From Bacteroidaceae bacterium (GTDB taxonomy: Bacteria; Bacteroidota; Bacteroidia; Bacteroidales; Muribaculaceae), in NCBI GenBank assembly GCA_021768245.1, contig JAETNO010000027.1, positions 1 through 36,744 on the forward strand: DNA of 36,744 nt, given 5' to 3'. Shown piece by piece: positions 1-9,692 of this stretch. The notes under the pieces were generated by a model. It worked only from the letters and a program-made list of their open reading frames with translations, ran no database searches and was not told the origin of the DNA. The first letter of the stretch is position 1. Every line of letters begins with the position of its first letter. A program made the position numbers and the translations under genes.

Positions 1-3000
1 ATGTCGAGTTCCTTGCCGGCGGTCTTGTGAGGCTGCACGGCACGCCCGAAGCCCCTGTCGGCTATGACGCTACCGAATGGATAGTAGTCTGTCTGCTGCA
101 CCACCGCCCCGTCCTCGCGGGTAACGGCACGGACATTGCCCACATGGTCAAGGGTGTAGTAGTGGTAGACGGGAACCCTGTCCGACTCCCTGATTTCGGC
201 GTAGCCCCCGGCGAAGAGGACGCGCGCGAGCTGCTCGTTCTCAATCACGAGCGGCCCACGGTAGTCGGTGGTGTCGCGGTAAAGCACCATGTCGGGAGTG
301 AGTTCCACCGTCGAGCCCATCGGGACGGTCACGCCGTCAGTGGCCGTGGTGTGGACGGTGCGCAGTTTCGTGCCGTCGGCGGAGTAGACCCATTCGGTGA
401 GGCTACCGTCGGTGAACTGCGCCCGTACGGGGTGGTTGAGGTTGTCATACTCAATCGAGGCTATCCCGCGCGATGAGTCGGAGGTCATGTTACCGCAGGC
501 GTCGTAGGTGAAGGCCCCGCCCTCTGCGTTGAAGTCGCCGGCCCCTTCGCGCGTTACCGGCAGGGCGTCGTCGGTCACCGAGCGGACGCGGTTGCCGTCG
601 AGGGTGATGTGGAGGTTGTCGATCTTGCCGTAGACGCCGTCCTGCTTCAGGCCGTGACGCTGGAAGCGCTTCATGGCCCCGTTGGCAGTATATTCGAGGA
701 TTTTTTCGGTATAGCGGTTGGTGTTGATGGAGAGGGCCTCACGCTCGCCGTAGGCGGCCTCCGAGAGCCAGCCGAGGGTGTTGTAGGAGAACCTGTAGCC
801 GTAGAGGCGCGTGTTGGTGGGGCTGCTGTATACGGTGGAACTTACGTTGCCGTTCCAGCAGGGTGTCCCCGGGCCGTCGTTGTAGTACAGCTGCTGTGTG
901 AAGTCCTTTGTCGATATGGAGGTGACGGCCCCGTGGAGGTTGTAGGCGGTGGAGACGGCTCCCGTCAGCGCACCGCGTGCGTCGGATATTACCCGCCCGA
1001 GGTCGTCGTAGGTCAGCCCGGAGGCCTGCATCCTCCTGCCGTTGACCGTCATGTCGGTTTTCAACGGAAGTCCGCTCGCGCTGTCGAAGGTGTTCTCCGT
1101 CTTTACGGATATGCCCGTGGAGGTGGTGAGGGTCGACTCCGAAAGGTCGCCCGTGAAGGTGTAGGAGTTGAGGGTGGTGAAGGTATCGCCTCCCTGACGG
1201 GTCACGGTGGCTGACACCTCCCCGCGCGGGGTGTAGTGGACGGCGGAGAGGACGGTGTCGCCGTCGGAAGTCAGCGACATCGTGCCCGTAAGAAGCCCCG
1301 TGGCGTCGGCGGAGACATCGGGTATGTCGGCAACTGCAGGCCACCTGCGGGTAAACGCGTGGCTGTCGTAGTAGCTCACGCTCTCGAGGGTGACGCCGGA
1401 AATCCGCGAGGGATCGGCGGGGACGTAGCCCGAACCGCCTATGCCCGCTTCCGTCGGGGAATAGGTGACATGGTTGACGGGGTCGGAGCGGACCGACGCG
1501 GTGCACGTGCCCTGCACGCAGGGACGGCCCGCGCGGTCGTAGAGCGTGAAGCGGTGAAGCCCGCGCGACTTCAGCAGGGCGTCCTGCGTGAAGGTGACGC
1601 GCCCCGCGCGGTCATGCCAGTACTGCACAGTCCCGCAGCCGGGGAGCAGCTTCTTGACCATATTGCCACGGGAGTCGTAGCGGTACTCGAAGGCGTACTT
1701 CTCGCGGTAACCTGATTTCTGGTATTCCGGCTGGAGCACGAAGCGCAGCTGCCCGAGGTCGTTGTAGACGAAATACGTGTCGTTGTCCTTCCCGCGCCTC
1801 TCGAGAACCTTGCGCCCGCTGAGGTCGGTGAATACCGTCAGCGATATCCCGTCCTCGTCGGTCACGGTCTCGGAGGAGAGGGTCTTCGGGGCATAGTAGC
1901 CCGCCTTCACGAGCGATGTCCCCGAGAGTGGCGCTTTGTAGAGCCGCACGTCGTCCGTGCCGTTCGAGCCGTAGGAGACCGTCCTGCGCTTTCCCGCCTC
2001 GCGCCATGGAGTACCCGGGGTATCGACGGCGATTACCCGTCCGAGTGGGTCGTAGGAGGTCATGGCGTAGGTCCACTTGCCGGAAGTGTTCGAGCCGAGC
2101 GATGCCGTGAGGTAGGGTCGTCCCAGTCCGTCGTGGTACTGCCTCGTGACCCTCGCCCGCGAGCCCGCATGGTCGAGGAAGGTGGAGGTCACCACGGAGT
2201 TCTCCGCGCCGGAGTCACGCGTCCATATATTGTAGCCGAATCCCGCGACCGTCCCGAGCGGGTCGCTTATGCCGCTGAGGCGTCCGTCAGGATTATAGGA
2301 ATAGTCCGTACGGTAGCCCCTGGGGTCGGTGACGGAGCTCACGCCGAAGAGCGGACGCGAGGTATAACGCGTGACGAGGCCCCCGGGGGCCGTCAGGGAC
2401 TTCAGGTAGGTGACACCCTCCCATTCGTAGCGCACGGTGTCGGTTTCATTGATTATGGCCGTGACCGGACGGTGGTAGTCCCAGTCGGGAATCCGTTCAC
2501 GCTCCTCCAGGGGGGCGTCGCCGATTGCCATGCTGAGGCGGTCGGGAAGGATGAAGGGCACGGAATAGCCGAACTTGACGGTCTCCACACGCTGTTTGCC
2601 ATGGAAATTCTCTACGGATGTCACCGCCTCGGGATAGTCCGCGGCGAGCTCGCGCTCCACGGCGTCGGGGGAATCCGCCAGGTCGAAGGCGAAGCCGTAG
2701 TGCGTAGAGTCGCGCAGCCCGTCGCTGCACGCCTTCACCACCGCGCGGGGCCTGAGCGTCCGCAGGGCCTCGTCATATGACATCACCGTCTCGCTCACCA
2801 CCCCCGTAGTCCAGTCCTTCACCCGCTTCCTCACATTGACGAATGACTTCGAGATGGCCTTGGTCTGTTCGATATAGAGAAAAGGGGGACGCATAAACGA
2901 CTCCACAGGCCATCTCAGTACCCCTTTGTCCTCAAGGTTGAAATTCATAGCGTTGAACAGACGCATGCCGGTCGGGAATACCTTCACCCTTATGTCCATG

Positions 3001-5129
3001 TATTCATAATCCTCGCTGTAGAGCAATTCACTCGAAGCGGAATATTTATGGACAGATGTCAGGAGTGCAGGACAGTTCCCTTCGTCCGAGAGCGAGGCCA
3101 TGAAAACGTGCGGAGGGGGAAGCTCATCCGCCCTGTGTTTCTCATATCTCACCGAAGGGTCTGTTTCTGCCGGTATATATGTGTATGTGGTTGATGTTCC
3201 GTCGTCCATTTTTTCCCGGACAGTGTGGTAGAACAAAGGGGAACCGAACCCTCCGGTTGACGGGAACACGGGGTCGGAAACCACTTTGGCCTGCTCGAAC
3301 ACCTCATAAAAGATATCGTGGAGTGTCTCGGCTGAATAGAAATGGTAGACCATCCATTCCGCAGGACGGAAATAGGGGGTACCTCCGTCGTAGGTGTACC
3401 GTTTTGTGTGGTTTCCTCCCCTGCCGTCCCACGATGATATCTTCTTTATCCTCAGTCCTCCGTACAGGGCCGTCCCTGAAGTGTCCGCGTTAGCCGTGCG
3501 GTTGGCCTCGTACTCGAACGAGACGTTCCCTCCTGTAGGGAACGCTATCGACGTCAGTATGCCCCTCTTCATGGATTCCTCGTCAGGCGAGCGGTCGGCG
3601 CCGTCGCTGAGGTTGTCATAACGGTGGTCCTGAGTCCAGAGGTTCCTTAGGGCGATTATCTTCGGTTCGGATGCTATCTTGGCGTTGTAGGGCTCGTCCT
3701 CCCGGCCGGTATAGTATCCCCAGTAGTCCGTTCCCTTCGACAGGAAACTGTTTCCCGGCAGGAGGTTGTCGTTATCGTTATAGCGGAAGGTATAGGTCCC
3801 CAGTTCCGAGTCTGTGACACCGCGCAGCATCATACGCCGGTTGTGCTTGTTCCATCCCCAGTAGCTGTCGTTGTCAAGTGTGACAGTCTTGCGGACAGAC
3901 CCGTCGGAGGCCCTCACCCTTATCTCCGTGAGACGCTCGAGATAGACGGGCACCCCATTGAGGGAATGGGCATCCATGAAAGGACTGTCAGCCGCATATT
4001 CGAACTCAACCTTCCCGTCGCGCCAGCATATGCTGTCGAGTTTGGCTTCCTTATATACATAGTCAGTCACAGATGTCTTCTCGTCTGCCGAGAACTTGTA
4101 TATCTTTGTGGCGTCTCCCGCCGTGGCATACCTGTCATAATCCTGGTTGAAGCGTGTCCCGACGTTGTACGTGCCCGATGTGCGTTTCATGTAATAGGAT
4201 GAGGCGTAGCGTATGTGGTAATGGAACTTTATTGTGCCGTAAGGAGTCCATATGTCAGTCAGGTACCAGGAGGTTTTATATGCGTGCCCCTCGTCATTGG
4301 CGACTCCCGTGTACTCCGGCTGGCCGAATGTGAAGCTGTTGCCCGCGCCGTCACATATGGTGAATTCACCGGAGTCGGACAGATCGACGTTTACAGGCCC
4401 CGATACGGTCATGGCCTCGTGGTTGAGGGCTATGAACTCCCCGTCTCGATGAGAATACCTGAAGACGCCCGAATGGCCGTTGAAGTTGTATGTATAGCGG
4501 TCGGCCTCGGTATCCCACATGGATTCCACGCCCCCTTCCCATATCCATTTTATTATGGGCCGTCCGCTCCCTGTCTCGTGAGCGTCGCCGTTGATTTCCG
4601 CCTTGAAGTTCTCAATGTCACGGAGATAGGTCTGATATTTGCCGTAGCGTTCAAGGTCCGGCGAGCCGAGGATGGTGCGGGAGATGATTCCGCCCGCGCG
4701 CAGCGACCAGCCGAGGCCGACGGGAGGGGCCACAGCGTCGGGGCGGAAGCCCGAGGCGTGGTAGGAGAGCGACACCGGCAGGCGGTAGCCACCGAGGTCA
4801 ATCTCATAGACAGGAATGGAAATGTCCGGCACACCCGTAGAGTGGTCGACGGGATAGTCCCCATAACGCCCGAGTGCGGCAGCCTGCGGCGTCGGAGGCA
4901 CAACACCCTTCAGCAGCGACCACCCGTCATCACCCTCATCATCCGACAATGCCGTCGCAGTTCGCTTGTCCCTTTGGAGACGCAGGCTGTCAGAATCCTG
5001 TGAGTCAACAGCGACGGTGTCAATGCCGGCGACACTGCGCGACGTGAACCCCGCAACGGAGTCAGGCATAGCAGCTAAAGCTGCCCCCGCAAGGAGGACG
5101 AGTGAAAGAAATAGCGCATTGCGTTTCAT
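1..5129 (-). CDS. Secreted RHS/YD-repeat protein, C-terminus beyond left edge
   Basis: One minus-strand frame stays open from the ATG at 5129 to the window edge (about 1709 codons). It begins with a signal peptide (MKRNALFLSLVLLAGAALAA). Residues about 95-140 read like the N-terminal plug of SpvB/Rhs-type proteins (GDYPVDHSTGVPDISIPVYE, then LSYHASGF and VGLGWSLRAGG). The second half is rich in YD-type repeats such as YDPLGRVIAVDTPG, YDSRGNMVKKL, YDDLGRVISDARG and YDACGNMTSD. The visible end, YYPFGSVIADRG then HKTAGKELD, is the start of the RHS-associated core; the family normally continues with a WYDYGAR-type motif and a variable C-terminal tip. RHS proteins form a beta-cocoon shell that can hold a toxin or act in adhesion. 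It lies 46 bases after the upstream secreted gene, with no clear promoter between, so the two are probably co-transcribed. GC content is much higher than in the genes at 12-32 kb. The tip, and hence any toxin activity, cannot be judged. Confidence 0.93.
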   Translation of the reverse strand, partial: MKRNALFLSLVLLAGAALAAMPDSVAGFTSRSVAGIDTVAVDSQDSDSLRLQRDKRTATALSDDEGDDGWSLLKGVVPPTPQAAALGRYGDYPVDHSTGVPDISIPVYEIDLGGYRLPVSLSYHASGFRPDAVAPPVGLGWSLRAGGIISRTILGSPDLERYGKYQTYLRDIENFKAEINGDAHETGSGRPIIKWIWEGGVESMWDTEADRYTYNFNGHSGVFRYSHRDGEFIALNHEAMTVSGPVNVDLSDSGEFTICDGAGNSFTFGQPEYTGVANDEGHAYKTSWYLTDIWTPYGTIKFHYHIRYASSYYMKRTSGTYNVGTRFNQDYDRYATAGDATKIYKFSADEKTSVTDYVYKEAKLDSICWRDGKVEFEYAADSPFMDAHSLNGVPVYLERLTEIRVRASDGSVRKTVTLDNDSYWGWNKHNRRMMLRGVTDSELGTYTFRYNDNDNLLPGNSFLSKGTDYWGYYTGREDEPYNAKIASEPKIIALRNLWTQDHRYDNLSDGADRSPDEESMKRGILTSIAFPTGGNVSFEYEANRTANADTSGTALYGGLRIKKISSWDGRGGNHTKRYTYDGGTPYFRPAEWMVYHFYSAETLHDIFYEVFEQAKVVSDPVFPSTGGFGSPLFYHTVREKMDDGTSTTYTYIPAETDPSVRYEKHRADELPPPHVFMASLSDEGNCPALLTSVHKYSASSELLYSEDYEYMDIRVKVFPTGMRLFNAMNFNLEDKGVLRWPVESFMRPPFLYIEQTKAISKSFVNVRKRVKDWTTGVVSETVMSYDEALRTLRPRAVVKACSDGLRDSTHYGFAFDLADSPDAVERELAADYPEAVTSVENFHGKQRVETVKFGYSVPFILPDRLSMAIGDAPLEERERIPDWDYHRPVTAIINETDTVRYEWEGVTYLKSLTAPGGLVTRYTSRPLFGVSSVTDPRGYRTDYSYNPDGRLSGISDPLGTVAGFGYNIWTRDSGAENSVVTSTFLDHAGSRARVTRQYHDGLGRPYLTASLGSNTSGKWTYAMTSYDPLGRVIAVDTPGTPWREAGKRRTVSYGSNGTDDVRLYKAPLSGTSLVKAGYYAPKTLSSETVTDEDGISLTVFTDLSGRKVLERRGKDNDTYFVYNDLGQLRFVLQPEYQKSGYREKYAFEYRYDSRGNMVKKLLPGCGTVQYWHDRAGRVTFTQDALLKSRGLHRFTLYDRAGRPCVQGTCTASVRSDPVNHVTYSPTEAGIGGSGYVPADPSRISGVTLESVSYYDSHAFTRRWPAVADIPDVSADATGLLTGTMSLTSDGDTVLSAVHYTPRGEVSATVTRQGGDTFTTLNSYTFTGDLSESTLTTSTGISVKTENTFDSASGLPLKTDMTVNGRRMQASGLTYDDLGRVISDARGALTGAVSTAYNLHGAVTSISTKDFTQQLYYNDGPGTPCWNGNVSSTVYSSPTNTRLYGYRFSYNTLGWLSEAAYGEREALSINTNRYTEKILEYTANGAMKRFQRHGLKQDGVYGKIDNLHITLDGNRVRSVTDDALPVTREGAGDFNAEGGAFTYDACGNMTSDSSRGIASIEYDNLNHPVRAQFTDGSLTEWVYSADGTKLRTVHTTATDGVTVPMGSTVELTPDMVLYRDTTDYRGPLVIENEQLARVLFAGGYAEIRESDRVPVYHYYTLDHVGNVRAVTREDGAVVQQTDYYPFGSVIADRGFGRAVQPHKTAGKELD

Positions 5130-5175
5130 GAGGAGGAGAGTTATGGATAGTTATTGTTGTCTATTGTGTGGATGG

Positions 5176-6282
5176 CTATAAAACCTTTTGAAGTTGAGGT
5201 GTGCCATCGACTGTGATTATAAGCATTATAACGCCTATTGGTTTATATGGCAGCGTCAGACTGTCGCTGTGAGAGCCGGGCTGGCTGTTTAGGCGGACAA
5301 TACTCGTCAGCTGACGGCCAATCGCGTCGTGGAGCGCGAGGGTCACATCGCATGTGCGCGACAAATCATAGCTGACATCCACGGTGTTGGTTCCAGGAAT
5401 CAAGGAGGCAGTTATACGTTCCACTCCATTATCATCAGATTGGTTCTCATCAGGATTTTTGGGAGAGCCATGGTCCATGTCATAGTTTCCGTTCAATGTA
5501 CGGCGTGATTCTGTATTTGTCGGGCCGAGGTCATATCTCTGACTTTCCGGCAGACTTAGATAAGCGCTTCTGGAGCGCAGGATGGTATCGTTGTCAGTAA
5601 TGATATGAGTTGAATGATAGCCCATGACGGGATAGCGTGCTTGGGGGCAATACCATTCATAGTCGATTTCAAGGACATGGAGACTGTCGGCTGCAGACGC
5701 GCTGTCGCTAAGCGCGAAATTCTCTGCCACGAGGCAGTCGAGGGATGCTGATTGTATGAAATCGCGTTTATGGTTTATGCGCAATACATTCCTGATAGTG
5801 TCAACACCGTCAGTTATGATTCCACAGGCGTCGGCTGTCACGCTCTCTTCTCCTCGGAAACCGACATAGAGGCGGTCGCCGTAGCGCGTAAGTCCCCTGA
5901 GATGTGTACGGTGTCCCTTGCCATAGGTGAAAGGATAGGAAAGCCGGACGGTGGGGTTGAAATAGACGGTTTTTGAAAGACGGTTTTCGTAGCCGCTGCA
6001 GAGCAGGCTGTCGCCTTTCAATGCATAGCGGTATAGCCATCCATCTTCTATATTGACGATATCGTTGCCGTTTACCGAAATCTCAGATGCATAGCTGTTT
6101 CCGTCAGAATCAATAGAGTAGTGCCATACAATGTCTTCACCGGATGGCCCCGGAGTGATATCCGCACGCGTTTTTATCCATTTGTCGCCGTCGATGGCGA
6201 TGTTGGCTTCGCGGGTGACTGTCTGAGAATGGACGGTGAGACAGAACGTTGCAATAATAGCACTGAGTATTAAGGTTTTCAT
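5176..6282 (-). CDS. Secreted protein with T9SS-like C-terminal tail
   Basis: A 368-residue protein with an N-terminal signal peptide (MKTLILSAIIATFCLTVHSQ). The middle, about residues 20-270, has no domain that I recognise. It contains many short beta-strand-like stretches (VWHYSIDSDGNSYASEISVN, LYVGFRGEE). The last 80 residues resemble a Por-type sorting domain of the type IX secretion system: a strand NTVDVSYDLS, a DVTLALHDAIGRQL strand, then GVIMLIITVDG and the basic end LQKVL. That would mean export through the outer membrane, with cell-surface attachment or release. It lies directly upstream of the RHS gene in the same orientation, so both may act at the surface. A TATATTTG -7 box sits 31 bases upstream of the ATG. 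The T9SS assignment is by pattern only. Confidence 0.85.
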   Translation of the reverse strand: MKTLILSAIIATFCLTVHSQTVTREANIAIDGDKWIKTRADITPGPSGEDIVWHYSIDSDGNSYASEISVNGNDIVNIEDGWLYRYALKGDSLLCSGYENRLSKTVYFNPTVRLSYPFTYGKGHRTHLRGLTRYGDRLYVGFRGEESVTADACGIITDGVDTIRNVLRINHKRDFIQSASLDCLVAENFALSDSASAADSLHVLEIDYEWYCPQARYPVMGYHSTHIITDNDTILRSRSAYLSLPESQRYDLGPTNTESRRTLNGNYDMDHGSPKNPDENQSDDNGVERITASLIPGTNTVDVSYDLSRTCDVTLALHDAIGRQLTSIVRLNSQPGSHSDSLTLPYKPIGVIMLIITVDGTPQLQKVL

Positions 6283-6313
6283 GGCAAGAGTGAATGGAGG
6301 GACGAGTTATTTA

Positions 6314-6345
6314 CAAATATAGTCAAATGCCGAGAGGAAAAGCAA
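6314..6345 (-). promoter_or_regulatory. Bacteroidota-type promoter for the 5176-6282 gene
   Basis: On the minus strand TATATTTG (6321-6314) matches the -7 consensus TAnnTTTG, and a TTG (6345-6343) lies 21 bases upstream where the -33 box is expected. The -7 box ends 31 bases before the ATG at 6282. Confidence 0.55.
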
Positions 6346-6374
6346 GGCAATATTGACTAATTAATAAATATTAA

Positions 6375-7280
6375 CTATATTCCTTCTCCACGTATCACAC
6401 TCAAAGCCTGGGGCAAAAGGGGCTGTTTAGGGTCAAGTTTTACGACGGATGGGTCTTTGGATAACCATAAAAGCTGTTTTTTTGCATATACTCGTGTGTT
6501 TTTGGCGATACGTGCGATTGCCACATCGCGTGGCATAAGACCGTCCATCATAGCAAACATTTCCTTATAGCCCACGGTGTTAAGCGAGTTGAGATGCCGA
6601 AGATTGCAGACACTTCGGGCTTCTTCCTCGAGGCCGTCGGCAATCATGGTTTCCACGCGGGAATTGATTCGGCTGAACAATTCCTCACGGGGCCAGTCGA
6701 TAGCGAATTTAATTATGCGGAAAGGCCGCGTTTTGGCAGTGCCGGTCCTGAGGGTGGAGTAGGGCACTCCGGCCTGGAGGCAGATTTCAATAGCGTGGAT
6801 GAGACGGCGATGGTTTGAAAGGTCGCATGAAGCAAGGTAGTCCGGGTCGAGTTGACGGAGTTTTTCGTGTAGGGCCGGGAGTCCACCTTTATTATATAAA
6901 TCGAGCGTGAGCGAACGGATTTCGGGCGATATGGTCGGGAGGTCGTCGATTCCTCGGGTGATAGCGTCGATATACATCATGGAGCCTCCGCACATGACAG
7001 CATAGTCATTTTTCTCCCAAAGGCCGGAGAGGATTCCGAGAGCATCTTCCTCAAACTTTGCAGCTGAGTAATATTCGTGGAGGTCGAGGACTCCCACGAG
7101 ATGATGGCGCACAGCAGAGAGTTCCTCCCGGGTAGGAGAGGCGGTACCTATTGGCAGGCCACGAAAAATCTGGCGCGAGTCAGCCGACACTATTTCAGTG
7201 TCAAGTGCGCGCGCCAGTTCTATGGCAAGTTTTGTCTTTCCGCTCGCAGTAGGGCCGGTGACAATCAAGAGCGTTTTCAA
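6375..7280 (-). CDS. miaA: tRNA dimethylallyltransferase MiaA
   Basis: A 301-residue enzyme of the usual family length. It transfers a dimethylallyl group to N6 of A37 in tRNAs that read UNN codons, giving i6A37, which stabilises codon-anticodon pairing. The P-loop GPTASGKT is at residues 9-16, the DSRQIFRGLPIGTA substrate-binding motif at 34-47, and the family motif TVGYKEMF near residue 237. All are intact, so the protein should be active. It follows pepT by 33 bases in the same orientation, and no promoter was seen in that gap, so it is probably transcribed with pepT. Many Bacteroidales carry two miaA paralogues; whether this is the main or second copy cannot be told from the window. Confidence 0.97.
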   Translation of the reverse strand: MKTLLIVTGPTASGKTKLAIELARALDTEIVSADSRQIFRGLPIGTASPTREELSAVRHHLVGVLDLHEYYSAAKFEEDALGILSGLWEKNDYAVMCGGSMMYIDAITRGIDDLPTISPEIRSLTLDLYNKGGLPALHEKLRQLDPDYLASCDLSNHRRLIHAIEICLQAGVPYSTLRTGTAKTRPFRIIKFAIDWPREELFSRINSRVETMIADGLEEEARSVCNLRHLNSLNTVGYKEMFAMMDGLMPRDVAIARIAKNTRVYAKKQLLWLSKDPSVVKLDPKQPLLPQALSVIRGEGI

Positions 7281-7313
7281 ATTATCGTGCGGTCAGATTT
7301 TTTTGCAGATCCG

Positions 7314-8531
7314 TCATTCAGCGGCGAGCCGTGCGATTTCCACAATGACCTTTGTGGCCTTTTCCATTGACGGAATGGGCACGAATTCATAGCGTCCGTG
7401 GAAGTTGAGCCCTCCTGCGAAAATATTGGGGCAGGGAAGGCCTTTGAATGAAAGCTGCGCGCCATCCGTACCGCCACGTATTGGCAGCACTTTGGGAGTG
7501 ACATCAACATTTTTCATCGCCTGGACTGCAAGGTCGATGATGTGCATTACGGGTTCGATTTTTTCGCGCATGTTGTAGTACTGATCCTTGATTTCGATAG
7601 AGGCGCAATCGGGGAACTCATTGTTGATTTTGCGCGTGAGATGTTCGAGTTCCTTTTTGCGACGTTCGAAGCGGTCGCGGTCGTGGTCGCGGATAATATA
7701 GGTCAGCACTGTTTCCTCGACGGTTCCTTCGAAAGACACGAGATGATAGAAGCCTTCATAGCCTTCGGTGTGCTCCGGGGTCTCCCAGCGTGGAAGCATT
7801 ATGACGAACTGGTTGGCGACACGCATGGAGTTGAGCATCTTGTGTTTGGCATATCCGGGATGTACGTTGCGCCCTTTGAACGTGACCTTGGCTACGGCTG
7901 CGTTGAAGTTCTCATATTCCAGTTCGCCTATCTCACCGCCGTCCATGGTGTAGCCCCAGTCGGCACCGAACAGGTCGACGTCGAATTTATGAGCGCCTTG
8001 ACCTATTTCTTCATCGGGATTGAAAGCTATGCGGATATCTCCATGCTTAATGTGGGGATGCTTGATGAGATAGTCGACAGCTGTGATGATTTCAGCTATT
8101 CCAGCCTTATCGTCGGCACCGAGGAGGGTATTGCCGTCGGTAACGATTAAATCCTGTCCGATATAGTTGAGCAGTTCCGGGAACTGTTTTGGGTCAAGCA
8201 CCGTGCCGTTTGACGGGTTAAGGATGATTTCCTGACCGTCGTAGTCCTCGACGATGCGTGGGGTCACATGTTTGCCGCTCATGTCAGGTGACGTGTCGAG
8301 ATGGGCGATGAAACCTATGGTAGGTACATCTTTGTCGACATTCCCTTTTAGAGTCGCCATAAGATAGCCATTGTCGTCAAGAGAAATATCGGTGAGACCC
8401 ATTTCGCGAAGTTCATTTTCAAGGTGACGGGCAAAAATCATCTGCCCGGGAGTGGAAGGGGTGAGGTTGGTCAGTTCATCACTCTGAGTGTCAAATTTGA
8501 CATAGTCCAGAAAGCGGTCAACTACGGTCAT
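7314..8531 (-). CDS. pepT: Peptidase T (tripeptide aminopeptidase)
   Basis: A 405-residue cytosolic M20-family zinc aminopeptidase that removes the N-terminal residue from tripeptides. The metal and catalytic residues known for PepT are all visible: H77 and D79 in AHLDTSPD, D140 in LLGADDKAG, E174 and E175 in NPDEEIGQGAHKFD, D197 in YTMDGGEIG, and H378 in NFHGRYEF. The dimerisation lid domain lies between (FKGRNVHPGYAKHKMLNSM). Length and motif spacing match the family. A promoter with a -7 TAATTTTG and a -33 TTG lies 46 bases upstream of the start. miaA follows 33 bases downstream. Confidence 0.97.
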   Translation of the reverse strand: MTVVDRFLDYVKFDTQSDELTNLTPSTPGQMIFARHLENELREMGLTDISLDDNGYLMATLKGNVDKDVPTIGFIAHLDTSPDMSGKHVTPRIVEDYDGQEIILNPSNGTVLDPKQFPELLNYIGQDLIVTDGNTLLGADDKAGIAEIITAVDYLIKHPHIKHGDIRIAFNPDEEIGQGAHKFDVDLFGADWGYTMDGGEIGELEYENFNAAVAKVTFKGRNVHPGYAKHKMLNSMRVANQFVIMLPRWETPEHTEGYEGFYHLVSFEGTVEETVLTYIIRDHDRDRFERRKKELEHLTRKINNEFPDCASIEIKDQYYNMREKIEPVMHIIDLAVQAMKNVDVTPKVLPIRGGTDGAQLSFKGLPCPNIFAGGLNFHGRYEFVPIPSMEKATKVIVEIARLAAE

Positions 8532-8576
8532 GGTGATTGATAGTTAGTAAGAAGAATGAGTTTTTGATATATGCTG

Positions 8577-8607
8577 CAAAATTAATTGTTTTTTCCAGCA
8601 TAGGCAA
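8577..8607 (-). promoter_or_regulatory. Bacteroidota-type promoter for pepT-miaA
   Basis: Minus-strand TAATTTTG (8584-8577) fits TAnnTTTG, with TTG (8607-8605) 20 bases upstream. A 7-bp hairpin, ATTGCCA/TGGCAAT (8632-8651), lies just past the AraC stop codon. It has no T tract and is at best a weak terminator between araC and this promoter. Confidence 0.55.
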
Positions 8608-8662
8608 CAAAAACAGTGATGGATTCACCGTATTGCCACAGTCATGGCAATCGTGAGTAGTT

Positions 8663-9577
8663 TCAATTGTTGGAGTAGAACTCATTTCGGAAGACGCTCG
8701 GACTTTTGCCCGTGACACGCTTGAACAGTCGCGTGAAATGCTGGGGATATTGAAATCCGAGGTCGTAGGCGATGATGCTTATATCATTATCTGTGGAGGC
8801 AAGCCTTCGTTTGGCCTCGGCTATGAGATGGAGCGTGATTATTTCCTGTGGAGAGCTTCCGGTTTCCCGTTTAATCAGGTCTCCGAAATATCCCGGCGTG
8901 AGGTTCGCCTTGTCGGCAAAATAAGAGACTTTGGGAACTTCATGGAGGGTTTTGCCTTCGGAATACATTTCAGACAGCTCCTTCTCGAAAGTTGCGACCA
9001 CGGATGAATTTACTTTATGACGTGTGATGAACTGACGGTCATAGAAGCGGCTCAGGTATTCAAGCAGCAACTGAATATTGGCGGAAATCAGGTCGGCCGA
9101 ATGATTGTCGACAGGGTGTTCAAGTTCAAGACTTATCTTATCCAGACAATCAAGAAATACTTTTCGTTCCGCTTCAGAGAGATGGAGGGCTTCGCGCTGG
9201 GAATATTTGAAAAATCCGAAATTACCAATCTTGGACGCGAGGGGGGTTCCGCATATGAGGTCGGGATGGAACATGAGCCCGACAACATCGGGTGCCATCG
9301 GTTGGCCGGTGCTGTCTACGTCAATTATCTGTCCCGGTGAGAAAGTCACTATCGTACCTTCTTGATAATCATAATATTCACGCCCGTATTTCAATGAACA
9401 GTTCACACCGTTTTTGAGATAGATTGCGTAGACTCCATAATTCATCCTTACGCAGTCAAAACGTTTCGTCGCTTTTTTCAGGTCAATGACCGCGACGAGT
9501 GGATGGAGTGTCGTGAGCCCGAACAGTTTGTTGTAAGCGTCGATTGAATCGAGTCTGACAGTGATATTCGTTTCCAT
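8663..9577 (-). CDS. AraC-family transcriptional regulator
   Basis: A 304-residue regulator taken from the second in-frame ATG (METNITV). An earlier ATG at 9595 would add six residues. The N-terminal half, about residues 1-180, looks like an AraC_binding/cupin-like ligand domain (YYDYQEGTIVTFSPGQ). The C-terminal 100 residues are the double helix-turn-helix: FADKANLTPGYFGDLIKRET for the first and IIAYDLGFQYPQHFTRLFKR for the second, then TGKSPSVFRNEF, the family's usual end. A TAATTTTG box (9590-9583) lies only six bases before the chosen ATG, so the transcript may be nearly leaderless or the box may be chance. It sits between the EamA exporter gene and pepT in the same orientation. The target is unknown; local autoregulation or control of a neighbour is possible. 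Confidence 0.92.
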   Translation of the reverse strand: METNITVRLDSIDAYNKLFGLTTLHPLVAVIDLKKATKRFDCVRMNYGVYAIYLKNGVNCSLKYGREYYDYQEGTIVTFSPGQIIDVDSTGQPMAPDVVGLMFHPDLICGTPLASKIGNFGFFKYSQREALHLSEAERKVFLDCLDKISLELEHPVDNHSADLISANIQLLLEYLSRFYDRQFITRHKVNSSVVATFEKELSEMYSEGKTLHEVPKVSYFADKANLTPGYFGDLIKRETGSSPQEIITLHLIAEAKRRLASTDNDISIIAYDLGFQYPQHFTRLFKRVTGKSPSVFRNEFYSNN

Positions 9578-9692
9578 ATCGCCAAAATTAGGCATTAAAT
9601 TTCAACTTTTTATCATCATCTTCAAATATGGTAATCTCTTCCACAATCGTGGTATGAGCAGACGGCGAATAGAACTATGGCAAGCTTTTAAA

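Noticed and set aside
27..4906. Many open frames of 60-260 codons on both strands inside the RHS gene
   Set aside because: They are shadows of the single GC-rich minus-strand frame that is open from 5129 to the edge; none has domain-like sequence.
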